Positions 26,991 to 35,256 of a stretch of DNA of 64,000 nt are shown piece by piece. The notes under the pieces are model-generated. The model was given only the letters and a program-made list of their open reading frames with translations, had not been told where the DNA came from and did not search any database. Source of the DNA: Thiocapsa sp. UBA6158 (GTDB taxonomy: Bacteria > Pseudomonadota > Gammaproteobacteria > Chromatiales > Chromatiaceae); the NCBI RefSeq assembly GCF_002423035.1, contig NZ_DIUM01000129.1, positions 6,197 through 70,196 on the forward strand, in the 5' to 3' direction. A program made the translations under genes and the position numbers. Within the stretch, counting starts at the first letter, position 1. Each line of letters begins with the position of its first letter.

Positions 26991-27009
26991 TCGAATCTCC
27001 TTGTTCGTT

Positions 27010-27096
27010 CTAAACCGCGTCAGCTGCGACGCAGTCGAGTCGTACAACGTCCGGGACATCGGCCGATCGGTGCCTGTCCCGCCGGACGCGGTTTAG
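27010..27096. repeat. 87-bp inverted-end element, unique core
   Basis: CTAAACCGCGTC and GACGCGGTTTAG are perfect 12-bp inverted ends. It fills the gap between the hypE stop (27098-27100) and the small membrane protein gene. Confidence 0.85.
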
Positions 27097-27097
27097 C

Positions 27098-28144
27098 TCA
27101 GCAGATCCGCGGCAACTGCTCGCCGGCAAGCCAATCGACGATTCGGCTTCCGCCGAAACCGGTCTCCATCTGCACGAAGCGATGCGGGTCCTCGACGACC
27201 TCGCCGATGATGGCCGATTCCATCCCGAGCGGATGGGCTTGCATGGCATCGAGTAGACGCAGGGCCTGATCGGGCGGGCAGATGGCGATCAGCTTACCCT
27301 CGTTGGCGACATAGAGCGGGTCGAGTCCGAGCAGCTCGCAGGCGGCGGCCACCTCGGGGCGAACCGGGATGGCGTCCTCGCGAATCTGCATGCCGACGCC
27401 CGACTGCTGGGCCAGCTCGTTGAGCGTCGTCGCCAAGCCGCCGCGGGTGGGGTCGCGCAGACAGTGGATGTCCGAAACAGCCGCGATCATGGCGGCGACC
27501 AGCTCATGCAGAGCGGCACTGTCGGAGCGGATCTCGGTCTCGAAGCCGAGATTCTCGCGCTTGGAGAGGATGGCCACACCGTGGTCGCCCAGGCTCCCGC
27601 TGACCAGGATCACATCGCCCGGCTGGGCGCGATCGCCCGAGATCAGGATGCCCTCCGGGACCACGCCGATCCCGGTGGTGGTGATGAAGACCCCGTCGCC
27701 CTTGCCGCGCTCCACCACCTTGGTGTCGCCCGTCACCACCGGCACGCCCGCGGCATTCGCGGCTTGCGCCATGCTCTCCACGATACGGGCCAGATCGCCG
27801 AGCAGGAATCCTTCCTCCAGGATAAAGCCGGCGGCCAGATAGAGCGGCCGGGCGCCGGACATGGCAACATCGTTGATGGTGCCGTGCACGGCGAGCGAGC
27901 CGATGTCGCCGCCCGGGAAGAAGAGCGGCGAGATCACATGACCGTCGGTGCTCATCACCAGACGACCGGGCGGCGGGGTGAAGAGCGCCTGGTCGTTGCC
28001 CAGCGTCAGGAGTTCATGGTCGAGATACCGCTGAAAGAGCTCGCCGATCAGTTGAGCCATCGCGCGCCCGCCGGAGCCATGGCTCATGTCCACGGCGCCC
28101 TTCTTGAGATCGAGTCGCACGGGAAAGCGCCGATCGGATGTCAT
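27098..28144 (-). CDS. hypE: Hydrogenase maturation protein HypE
   Basis: 348 residues. PurM-like ATPase: MSHGSGGRAMAQLIGELF near the N-terminus, FPGGDIGSLAVHGTINDVAM, VVTGDTKVVERG, and the C-terminal PRIC whose last Cys is carbamoylated by HypF and dehydrated to the thiocyanate that becomes the cyanide ligand of the [NiFe] centre. It acts with HypC and HypD, encoded just upstream. Repeat elements, rather than a clear terminator, follow the stop codon. Confidence 0.97.
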   Translation of the reverse strand: MTSDRRFPVRLDLKKGAVDMSHGSGGRAMAQLIGELFQRYLDHELLTLGNDQALFTPPPGRLVMSTDGHVISPLFFPGGDIGSLAVHGTINDVAMSGARPLYLAAGFILEEGFLLGDLARIVESMAQAANAAGVPVVTGDTKVVERGKGDGVFITTTGIGVVPEGILISGDRAQPGDVILVSGSLGDHGVAILSKRENLGFETEIRSDSAALHELVAAMIAAVSDIHCLRDPTRGGLATTLNELAQQSGVGMQIREDAIPVRPEVAAACELLGLDPLYVANEGKLIAICPPDQALRLLDAMQAHPLGMESAIIGEVVEDPHRFVQMETGFGGSRIVDWLAGEQLPRIC

Positions 28145-28169
28145 TCTGAAACCTCGTGGTGAGACGACT

Positions 28170-28275
28170 GGGTCAGCCAGGGGAAGCCTCCTGCCTCCTG
28201 CTATCAGCTATCAGCTATCAGCTTCGGCTTTCAACCTCTGGCTGGCGGCTGGCGGCTGGCGGCGCTGGCAGCCCT
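28170..28275. repeat. Simple tandem repeats between hypD and hypE
   Basis: Three and a half copies of CTATCAG (28200-28221) and repeated GGCTGGC units (28240-28265). The second block encodes the Ala/Ser/Pro-rich extreme C-terminus of HypD (ASAASRQPPARG), so slippage would alter only the tail of that protein. Confidence 0.65.
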
Positions 28276-29379
28276 GAACCGCCCGTAGCTCCAATAGGCC
28301 GCACAGGCGCCCTCGGAGGACACCATGCAGGAGCCCATGGGGTTGTCCGGGGTACAGGGGTTGCCGAAGAGCTTGCACTCGGTCGGTGTCTTCACGCCGC
28401 GCAGGATGGCCGGGCACTCGCAGCCCTTGATCTCTTTTGCGGGGGCGATCTCCACCGGAAAGCGCTCCTCGGCATCCAGGTCCGCGTAGGCGTCGGCCAG
28501 CGCCAAGGCGCTGTTCGGGAGGAAGCCGAGCCCGCGCCATTCGAACTCGGGGCGGATCCGAAAGACCTCCTCGATCAGGGCCTGCGCCTTGCGGTTGCCC
28601 TCCTCGCTCACCGCACGGGTGTACTGGTTCTCGACCTCGCAACGCCCTTCGTTGAGCTGCCTCACCAACATCAAGGCGGACTGCATCACATCGAGAGGCT
28701 CGAAACCGGCGATGACGACGGGCACGCCGAACTGCTCGGGCACGAAGCGATAGGGCCGGCTACCGATGAGCGTACTGACATGGGATGGGCCGAGGATGCC
28801 GTCGAGCTGCACCCCGTCGGGTCCGGCGCTGCTCAGGATCGTCTGCAGCGCCGACGGGGTCAGCACATGGTTGCAGAAGACCGAGAAGTTGGTCAGCCCC
28901 TCGGCGCGCGCGCTCTTCACGGCGACGGCGGTGGGCGGCGTGGTGGTCTCGAAGCCGATGGCGAAGAAGACGACCTGCCGATCGGGGTTCTCGCGCGCGA
29001 TCCGCAGCACATCCCGGGTGGAGTAAATCATGCGGATGTCCGCGCCCTCGGCTTTGGCCTTGAGGAGACTCTTGCGCTCGCTCGCGGGCACGCGCATCAG
29101 GTCGCCGTAGGTACAGAGCGTGACGTCGTGCTGCGTGGCGAGCGCGATCGCATGGTCGATCCGGGCCATGGGCAGCACGCAGACCGGACAGCCCGGGCCA
29201 TGAATGAAACGCAGGTTCGGCGGCATCAGGTGCTGCACGCCGTAGCGGAAGATGGCGTGTGTGTGACCGCCGCAGAACTCCATGAGGCGATAGTCGCGCC
29301 CGGGATGCGCCTCGGCGGCGATCGTCTCGGCGAGCCGGCGGGCGAGCCCTTTGTCGCGGAACTCATCGATGTATTTCAA
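28231..29379 (-). CDS. hypD: Hydrogenase maturation protein HypD
   Basis: 382 residues from a TTG at 29379 that overlaps the hypC stop (TTGA): KYIDEFRDKGLARRLAETIA. Has the family cysteines in RLMEFCGGHTHAIFRYG, IHGPGCPVCVLPMARID and the C-terminal ECPAILRG...CKLFG...CMVSSEGACAAYW iron-sulfur region. It is the scaffold that, with HypC, assembles the Fe(CN)2CO group. Normal length plus a short repetitive tail. The rare TTG start, coupled to hypC translation, may hold HypD synthesis to HypC. Confidence 0.96.
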   Translation of the reverse strand: MKYIDEFRDKGLARRLAETIAAEAHPGRDYRLMEFCGGHTHAIFRYGVQHLMPPNLRFIHGPGCPVCVLPMARIDHAIALATQHDVTLCTYGDLMRVPASERKSLLKAKAEGADIRMIYSTRDVLRIARENPDRQVVFFAIGFETTTPPTAVAVKSARAEGLTNFSVFCNHVLTPSALQTILSSAGPDGVQLDGILGPSHVSTLIGSRPYRFVPEQFGVPVVIAGFEPLDVMQSALMLVRQLNEGRCEVENQYTRAVSEEGNRKAQALIEEVFRIRPEFEWRGLGFLPNSALALADAYADLDAEERFPVEIAPAKEIKGCECPAILRGVKTPTECKLFGNPCTPDNPMGSCMVSSEGACAAYWSYGRFRAASAASRQPPARG

Positions 29380-29660
29380 CGTTGGCCCCCGGTTGCCTGG
29401 ACGCTCGACGTCGGCCCGGGCTCGCGCTCCAACTCTTCCTCGAGCAGCCCCATCTCGGCGATGATCTCGAGCGTGCGCTGCGCCTCCTCTTCGCTGATCT
29501 TGTTCAGGGCGTAGCCCACATGGACCAGAACATAATCGCCGACGGCCGCGTCCTCGATCAGGGCCAACGAGATCTCTTTGCAGACGGGTCCGAGCGCAAC
29601 CTTCGCAGTATCGGCGGCGACATCGATCGAGGTGATGCGTGCGGGAATGGCAAGACACAT
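29376..29660 (-). CDS. hypC: Hydrogenase maturation chaperone HypC
   Basis: 94 residues from the ATG at 29660, giving MCLAIPARI with the essential Cys2; a TTG two codons earlier would push that Cys to position 4 and is rejected. GAGG lies 10 bases upstream. VGDYVLVHVGYALNKISEEE is typical of the family. HypC carries the Fe(CN)2CO unit between HypD and the hydrogenase large subunit. The ~25-residue C-terminal extension (EEELEREPGPTSSVQATGG) is longer than in short HypC proteins. Confidence 0.96.
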   Translation of the reverse strand: MCLAIPARITSIDVAADTAKVALGPVCKEISLALIEDAAVGDYVLVHVGYALNKISEEEAQRTLEIIAEMGLLEEELEREPGPTSSVQATGGQR

Positions 29661-29751
29661 GGACAAAAGACCTCGCAGGATAAAACGCGTCCGGGGTGAT
29701 CAACAGGCGCGGAGATTCGGGGCCAACCCCGTCGTCAACCGGAACCGCGGC

Positions 29752-29836
29752 TAATCCGCGCCGGCTCCAACGGTGGTCAAGTCTGCCGGGGTCAATCCCA
29801 TCCAAAAACATCGCAGACCGCACTGGTCGCGGTTTG
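29752..29836 (+). repeat. 85-bp inverted-end element, core type A (copy 3)
   Basis: Starts CTAATCCGCGCC (one change from AAACCGCG) and ends GGTCGCGGTTT. The core contains ATCCCATCCAAAAACATC. It lies between hupK and hypC, upstream of hypC, followed by an AT-rich stretch (29840-29870). Confidence 0.82.
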
Positions 29837-29866
29837 AACACGTTTTATATCAATAAATTAAAAATC

Positions 29867-29954
29867 TTAAAACGCGCCATCCACAAGGGTATCAGACTCG
29901 CCCCCACACTGCGCCTGAACGAGAACCTCGCATGGCGCGCGGGGCGCGTTTCAA
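29867..29954. repeat. 88-bp inverted-end element, variant ends
   Basis: Ends TTAAAACGCGCC and GGGGCGCGTTTCAA form the inverted pair, with AAACGCG in place of AAACCGCG. The length matches the rest of the family. The right end contains the hupK stop codon (29951-29953, minus strand). Confidence 0.65.
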
Positions 29955-31108
29955 CAGGTGAGCTTGAAGGCCACGCAGGGATCGATCGCCATGATCAGAA
30001 GCTCGGCCTGTCGACGCAACTGCTCCTCGGGGCCGGACGGCAAACTCTCCAGCGCGCGGGCCACGACGCCGCGCGGGTGAAAATTCCACTCCGTCGGCGC
30101 AAGGATTCGATACTCGCGGACCCGGCCGTCCTCGACCTGGACGACATGAGCCAGAAGACCGCGTGCCGCGAAGACCCGCCCGAGCCCGATCCCGTTGCCG
30201 CTCGCGACCCTCGGCTGCGTGGCGGCGCTCCCCGCGGAACTGCGGCTCAGCTGCCGCAAACCGGTTGCGACGTCCGCAAGTTGAGCGGCAAGGCGAACGA
30301 AGAGACCCGCCCCGTAGACCTCGATGAGCGGCAGGGGATGAACGCGCGTGAAGGGGCTGGTCTCGCGGGGTTGGCCCTCCCAGGTCGGACGTGCGACGAA
30401 ATCGGCCCAATCCGGATCACTCATCCGCGCGATCAGATCCTCCTCGGAGAGCCTCGGCAGCGCGGTGATCGGGGTCTGTCCAAGCGACGCCTCTCCCGAT
30501 TCCAGCAGGGAGCGCAATAGGCGAGCCGCCAATGTCTCTGTCTTGCGGCACCAGCGTTCGAAGCCCGAAGGATCGCCGATCAGGTTCAACCAGTGCTCGG
30601 GCGTGACCCCGAAAACCTTTTGCGTCAGCAGATCGGTCAGATCGGTGAGCAGGACATCGAGGCCGGGGGTTTGACCCGACGCCGCGCTCACTCCGGCGCT
30701 GAACAGATCGCCGGCGGGGTCGAGCCGCGCGAGGATACGATTCGACAAGGCAAGGACCGCCGCCATCTCGTCACGACTCGGCGGCTCACCCAAGATCGGT
30801 GGCCAATCGAGCAGGATTCGCCACAGGTGCTCGCGAATTGTCTCCGCTGCAATCGCCGCCTCGCGCCGTCCTCGGATACGCGGACTCGGCAACACCCCGG
30901 ACGCCTGCTCGAATGCCGCAGCACAGGCGCCGGCTTGGGCGCGGGCGCAGATCGAGAAAAGCAGCGGCAGGCGCGCCATCGTCTCCTCGGGCGTGCGCCC
31001 GGAGAAGGCCGACGCGGCCGCGACCGGACGCGTCGAGGCGATCGTGCAGTGGAGACCACCCGAAGACGGCGTCAATCGAATATCTAGACTTCCACCCGGA
31101 TCGGACAT
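29951..31108 (-). CDS. hupK: HupK-like hydrogenase assembly protein
   Basis: 385 residues from the ATG at 31108 (GGAGG 12 bases upstream; a GTG three codons earlier sits only 3 bases after it). Related to the [NiFe]-hydrogenase large subunit but degenerate: the N-terminal Cys pair region reads FSICARAQAGACAAAFE and the C-terminus ends DPCVAFKLTC rather than DPCxxCxxH. HupK proteins are thought to act as a scaffold in Fe(CN)2CO delivery. Order hupK-hypC-hypD-hypE is known from Thiocapsa roseopersicina. Two repeat elements separate it from hypC. Confidence 0.87.
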   Translation of the reverse strand: MSDPGGSLDIRLTPSSGGLHCTIASTRPVAAASAFSGRTPEETMARLPLLFSICARAQAGACAAAFEQASGVLPSPRIRGRREAAIAAETIREHLWRILLDWPPILGEPPSRDEMAAVLALSNRILARLDPAGDLFSAGVSAASGQTPGLDVLLTDLTDLLTQKVFGVTPEHWLNLIGDPSGFERWCRKTETLAARLLRSLLESGEASLGQTPITALPRLSEEDLIARMSDPDWADFVARPTWEGQPRETSPFTRVHPLPLIEVYGAGLFVRLAAQLADVATGLRQLSRSSAGSAATQPRVASGNGIGLGRVFAARGLLAHVVQVEDGRVREYRILAPTEWNFHPRGVVARALESLPSGPEEQLRRQAELLIMAIDPCVAFKLTC

Positions 31109-31175
31109 GCGGCTCACGGACCTCCGGATTGGCGATGCAGGACTTGCAGTGTAGCCGATCGGGCTTCAGGATAGC

Positions 31176-31263
31176 TCAAACCGCGTCCGAGGTGCGGGCC
31201 GGACCGAGGCGTGAGATGAGACGCGCGGCTCAGCCCGGATGACTTGGAGACGACGCGGTTTAA
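31176..31263. repeat. 88-bp inverted-end element, unique core
   Basis: Ends TCAAACCGCGTC and GACGCGGTTTAA are inverted repeats with one mismatch. It lies in the divergent region between hupK and the methyltransferase gene. Confidence 0.82.
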
Positions 31264-31417
31264 GGATTTGAGAAGCGACTGAGTCGATGCTTTAGTTTTG
31301 AGTTCAACGCCGGGTTCGTCGAACCCCTTGCGCTTCACCCCACCGCAGACCAGGTCGTTGCAGACGCCGTCTCGCTCCTTGTTCCATCCTCGTCGCATTC
31401 CAGCAGGCCTAACCCAC

Positions 31418-32038
31418 GTGCTCACACCCGAACAACTTGCCGCCCTTCGTCGAGACATCGTCTTCAATGCCGAACTCGGCGGATGCGCCCTGACGCTTCA
31501 CAGCACTTGGGGTCTCTTCTCGCCGCGCGAGATCGACGAAGGCACCCGTCTGCTGCTGGCGCATCTGCAGGTCCGACCGGACGACGATTGCTTCGATCTC
31601 GGCTGCGGCTACGGAGCGATCGGCTTGGCGATGGCAACACTTGCCCCGCAGGGTCGAACCCTGATGGTCGACAAGGACTTCGTGGCAGTGGATTACGCGA
31701 CGCGCAACATCAGGCTCAATCGCCTGGAGAACGCACGCGCGCAGCTCAGCAACGGATTCGATCAGGTCGACCCGGAGCTGCGGTTCGACCTGATCGCGAG
31801 CAACATCCCGGCGAAAGTGGGTAAGGAGCTGCTCGCGCTCCTGCTGCACGACGCGCACGCCCGCTTGCGCCCGGGCGGTCGTCTTTATCTGGTGACCATC
31901 AACGGGCTGCGCCAATACATGAAACGCAATTTGGCCGAGGTCTTCGGCAATTACGCCAAGCTCAAGCAAGGTGCGCATTACACGGTTGCGCTCGCCGAGC
32001 GGGCTCATGCGCGTGGCGGGGTCGGGTCCGACAGCTGA
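31418..32038 (+). CDS. SAM-dependent methyltransferase of the RsmC/MTS type
   Basis: 206 residues from a GTG at 31418 (LTPEQLAALRRD follows). GLFSPREIDEGTRLLL, motif I FDLGCGYGAIGLAMATLAP and DLIASNIPAKVGKELL follow the plan of the small MTS-domain family that includes rRNA guanine methyltransferases such as RsmC. The catalytic NPPF motif is replaced by NIPA, so the substrate may differ. The start is uncertain: the frame is open upstream through the end of a repeat element. Confidence 0.8.
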   Translation: MLTPEQLAALRRDIVFNAELGGCALTLHSTWGLFSPREIDEGTRLLLAHLQVRPDDDCFDLGCGYGAIGLAMATLAPQGRTLMVDKDFVAVDYATRNIRLNRLENARAQLSNGFDQVDPELRFDLIASNIPAKVGKELLALLLHDAHARLRPGGRLYLVTINGLRQYMKRNLAEVFGNYAKLKQGAHYTVALAERAHARGGVGSDS

Positions 32039-32072
32039 CCTTGGCCGCCGCGCCGAAGAGCGTCGATTCGGA

Positions 32073-32642
32073 TTACTGCTCCTCGATGAGGTCCAACAAC
32101 CGGGTCGCCTCCTGACCGACACCCGTGTCGGCACCAAGATCACGGGCGTGCTCGAGCGCCCTGCGCGCCTCCGCCGCATCGCCGGCCTGCAGGCTTACGA
32201 AGCCGAGGGTCAGCCAGATGCGCTGGTGCGCCGCATCCTTGGCCGCGCCGGCTCGCAACCGGGTCAGAGCGCCCTCGGTATCGCCCATGTAATGCAGCGC
32301 CAATCCGAGATCGTTGTGGGCCTCGACATCGTCCGGCCTGAGCTCGAGGAGACGGCGATAGACGGGCACGGCCTCGCTGTAGCGGCGCTCCACGAAGAGC
32401 GCGTCGGCCTGTTGGGCCAGGAGATCGGGGTTGGTCTCGGTGATGCTCTGCGGGATCGCGGTCGGCGCCGGACGCGGAGCGGTCTGAGGCGGCATCCCGT
32501 GCGGAGCGGCCGGCGCCGCGGCGACGCCAGGGCGCACGGCGTGGCGGATGTAGTAGTCGCGCGTGACCGCAAAGATCGTAAAGCCGTAGAAGAACAAGAA
32601 CACGGCAAAAAGCAGCCACTGCAACGGAGAGAGTCTGGGCAT
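32073..32642 (-). CDS. Membrane-anchored TPR protein
   Basis: 189 residues from the ATG at 32642. One N-terminal TM helix (LLFAVFLFFYGFTIFAVTRD), an Ala/Pro-rich linker, then three TPR-like repeats (ADALFVERRYSEAVPVYRRL, VEAHNDLGLALHYMGDTEGA, HQRIWLTLGFVSLQAGDAAE). Likely a scaffold facing the periplasm. No recognised family beyond TPR; its neighbours are not clearly related. Confidence 0.8.
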   Translation of the reverse strand: MPRLSPLQWLLFAVFLFFYGFTIFAVTRDYYIRHAVRPGVAAAPAAPHGMPPQTAPRPAPTAIPQSITETNPDLLAQQADALFVERRYSEAVPVYRRLLELRPDDVEAHNDLGLALHYMGDTEGALTRLRAGAAKDAAHQRIWLTLGFVSLQAGDAAEARRALEHARDLGADTGVGQEATRLLDLIEEQ

Positions 32643-32775
32643 GGTGTCGGGCAGGTTGTCGGCGGAGAGGTCGGGCGATCCTATGACGGAATCGCAGACA
32701 AAAAAAGATCGCGACGGCAGGGTGTGTAGCTGCCGTGGCGACCTAACTGGCTTGCTGCCTGTGTGCGGCTCCGAC

Positions 32776-32931
32776 TCAGGACCGGCAGTCGGTTCCATCG
32801 GCCTTGTCGGCGCCGCGTATGCGTGAAGGACGAGTTGTACCGGCATCGTCGCGGTTGATGAGCGCGATCAGAAAGCCGGCGCAGAGAATAGCCGCGATCA
32901 GACCCGTGATCGTCAGTGCATCGAAGCTCAT
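32776..32931 (-). CDS. 51-residue single-pass membrane protein
   Basis: ATG at 32931 preceded by GAGGGGAC at good spacing. The protein has one predicted TM helix (ALTITGLIAAILCAGFLIAL) and a short polar tail with basic residues, ending at a TGA at 32776. The size, ribosome site and hydrophobic helix support a real small gene; nothing identifies its function. It is divergent from ompR, so both promoters lie in the ~190-bp gap between them. Confidence 0.6.
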   Translation of the reverse strand: MSFDALTITGLIAAILCAGFLIALINRDDAGTTRPSRIRGADKADGTDCRS

Positions 32932-33070
32932 GCGTGTCCCCTCTATCCGTCGGATGACTGCTCCAAAGATCCGCAGAGCCGATGATCGAGACGGACTCGA
33001 CCAGGACCTAAGCGTTGGGCTCTATCTTGCGCGCAAGGCATCAATAGAGTATTTCAGTCAGCTCTAATGT

Positions 33071-33087
33071 TGTTACAAGTTGTTACG
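33071..33087 (+). promoter_or_regulatory. OmpR-type direct repeat upstream of ompR
   Basis: TGTTAC repeats exactly at a 10-bp interval (33071-33076 and 33081-33086), in an A/T-richer patch 36 bp before the ompR start. Two tandem half-sites one helical turn apart is how OmpR-family regulators bind, so autoregulation is plausible. Confidence 0.45.
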
Positions 33088-33122
33088 ACCCCTCGACCCA
33101 GACTGAACGAGACCTTGCCGAG

Positions 33123-33839
33123 ATGCCCGATACACCGATTCAGATCTTGGTCGTCGACGATGATTTGGCCTTGCGCGCCCTGCTCGGCGAATATCTCGCA
33201 GGAGAAGGATTCAGCGTGGCCGGAGCGGAGGACGGCGTGGCGATGGATGCCTGGCTGGCGGAGCATGAGACGGACCTGGTGATCCTCGACCTGATGCTCC
33301 CGGGCGAGGATGGACTGAGTCTGGCACGGCGACTACGCGCGCGTGCGGATATCCCGATCATCATGCTGTCGGCCCGCGGCGGCGACATCGACCGGATCGT
33401 CGGCTTGGAGGTCGGCGCCGACGACTACATGCCCAAACCCTTCAATCCGCGCGAGCTTCTGGCGCGCATCCGTGCTGTGTTGCGCCGCCGAGCCCCAAGC
33501 GCGCCACCCGAGCCCCGCGAGGACGACGGCGTCATCCGATTCGGACCCTATCGACTCGACCTTGGCCAACGCGAGCTGCGACGCGGGGACGAGTCCGTCG
33601 TGCTCACCTCGGGGGAGCTCGAGCTGCTGCGGATCCTTGCCGAGCATCCGGATCGCGTCCTGGATCGCGATCTGCTGCTCGACCTGCTCAAGGGCTACGA
33701 GCGCTCGCCGTTCGATCGCAGCATCGACGTGCAGATCGCGCGCCTGCGCGCCAAGATCGAGCCCGATACCAAGCGACCCCGCTATATCCGCACCATCTGG
33801 GGCAAGGGCTACATGTTCACGCCCGCCGGGGACGCATGA
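33123..33839 (+). CDS. ompR: OmpR-family response regulator
   Basis: 238 residues: receiver domain with acceptor Asp56 (DLVILDLMLPGEDG), Lys in YMPKPFNPREL, then a winged-helix DNA-binding domain (RELRRGDESVVLTSGELELL, RYIRTIWGKGYMFTP). Its length and linker match OmpR. It is translationally coupled to envZ (ATGA). Together they probably control outer-membrane and osmotic-response genes; betaine genes lie elsewhere in this window, but no matching site was seen there. Confidence 0.9.
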   Translation: MPDTPIQILVVDDDLALRALLGEYLAGEGFSVAGAEDGVAMDAWLAEHETDLVILDLMLPGEDGLSLARRLRARADIPIIMLSARGGDIDRIVGLEVGADDYMPKPFNPRELLARIRAVLRRRAPSAPPEPREDDGVIRFGPYRLDLGQRELRRGDESVVLTSGELELLRILAEHPDRVLDRDLLLDLLKGYERSPFDRSIDVQIARLRAKIEPDTKRPRYIRTIWGKGYMFTPAGDA

Positions 33840-35206
33840 AGCTCATTGCCAAGCTGATCCCGGCAAGCCTGTTCGGGCGCGCGCTGCTGACCTTGGTCTT
33901 CACCTTCGGCCTGTTCGGCCTCATCACCTTCTGGGTCATCAGCTCCTACGCGCTGACGCCGGTCGCGCAGCGCTCCGCGTCGGACCTGGCGAGCATCATG
34001 GTGCTCTCGGCTCGGACCCTGCGTCAGCTCCCGGCGGAGATGCGTGACGATTATCGCTCCAGGCTGGCGCGGGAGTACCAGATCCGACTCGCCGAGGAGC
34101 GTCCGCTCACGGACGTCAACCTGTTTTTTTTCCCTTATATCGGCCAACTCAAACGCGCCCTGGAAGAACGACTCGGCGGCGAGGTGGAGATCGTGACCAG
34201 TATCGCCAACAGCGAGCGATGGTTCTGGGTCGCCCTGGACGCGAGCGGGGAAACGGTCTGGGCGGGGTTCCCTCGCAGTCGGGTCGAGACCCGACCGATC
34301 GAGGGCCTGTCCGTCATCATCGGCGTGGCGATGTTCTTGATCGTCGGCAGCGCGCTGATCCTGGCGGGGCGCATCACCCAGCCGCTCAACCGGCTCGCCA
34401 AGGCCGCCGAGCAGGTCGCGCTCGGCTACTCGCCTGCCGTCTTATCCGAAAGTGGCCCCAAAGAGCTCGCAAACCTTGCACGTCAGTTCAATGCCGCCAG
34501 TCGACGCATCCGCGAGCTGATCGCGAACCGTACCCTGCTGCTGGCCGGGATCTCGCACGATCTGCGCACACCGCTGACGCGCCTGCGTCTCGCCGTGGAG
34601 ATGCTGCCGCGCGGCAGCGCGCCGGCGCTCGTCGCCCGGATGGAGCGCGACATCGAGGAGATGAACGCGCTCATTAACCAGGCCATCGACTTCGGAAAAA
34701 GCCTCGAGACAGGACATCGCAAGGAGGTCGACCTCACTGCCTTGATCGACGACCTGGCCGCCGGTCGACCGCGGGTGATCTGGCAGCGCACTCGATCGTG
34801 CCGCTATCGCGTCGACGCCTTGGCGTTGCGCCGCATCCTGAGCAATCTGCTCGAAAACGCCCTGCGCTACAGTCAAGACCTGGTCGAGATCCATCTCGAC
34901 TGCGAGACAGCGACGCCCGTACTCTTCGTGCTCGATCGCGGGCCGGGGATCCCGGAAGCCGAGCGTGATGCGGTCTTTCGTCCCTATTACCGCCTCGAAA
35001 CCTCGCGCAGCCGTCTGACCGGCGGTACGGGCTTGGGCCTTGCTGTGGCTTACCAGCTCGCCTTGTCGAACCAGATGGAGCTGCATCTGGGCGCGCGTCG
35101 CGGCGGCGGCACGGTCGCGAGCGTTCGCTTGCCGCCGCTCGAGCTCGGTCCTGCTCATGTGCTGCGCAGTAGCAAGGCGGTTGACGCGCCGTCCGAGGGT
35201 GCCTAA
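33836..35206 (+). CDS. envZ: EnvZ-like sensor histidine kinase
   Basis: 456 residues: TM1 (LLTLVFTFGLFGLITFWVIS), a periplasmic domain of ~110 residues, TM2 (GLSVIIGVAMFLIVGSALIL), HAMP, DHp helix with His241 (GISHDLRTPLTRLRL) and HATPase with N (LENALRYS), DRGPGIP and GTGLGLAV boxes. Matches EnvZ in layout and in pairing with an OmpR-type regulator. Confidence 0.9.
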   Translation: MKLIAKLIPASLFGRALLTLVFTFGLFGLITFWVISSYALTPVAQRSASDLASIMVLSARTLRQLPAEMRDDYRSRLAREYQIRLAEERPLTDVNLFFFPYIGQLKRALEERLGGEVEIVTSIANSERWFWVALDASGETVWAGFPRSRVETRPIEGLSVIIGVAMFLIVGSALILAGRITQPLNRLAKAAEQVALGYSPAVLSESGPKELANLARQFNAASRRIRELIANRTLLLAGISHDLRTPLTRLRLAVEMLPRGSAPALVARMERDIEEMNALINQAIDFGKSLETGHRKEVDLTALIDDLAAGRPRVIWQRTRSCRYRVDALALRRILSNLLENALRYSQDLVEIHLDCETATPVLFVLDRGPGIPEAERDAVFRPYYRLETSRSRLTGGTGLGLAVAYQLALSNQMELHLGARRGGGTVASVRLPPLELGPAHVLRSSKAVDAPSEGA

Positions 35207-35256
35207 ATTCCGCCCTGACATCCATCAATCCGCTCGACCACCCGGAGCCCTTCGCG

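Noticed and set aside
29664..29666. TTG start of hypC two codons upstream
   Set aside because: It would move the essential Cys from position 2 to 4; the ATG at 29660 has a suitable GAGG upstream.
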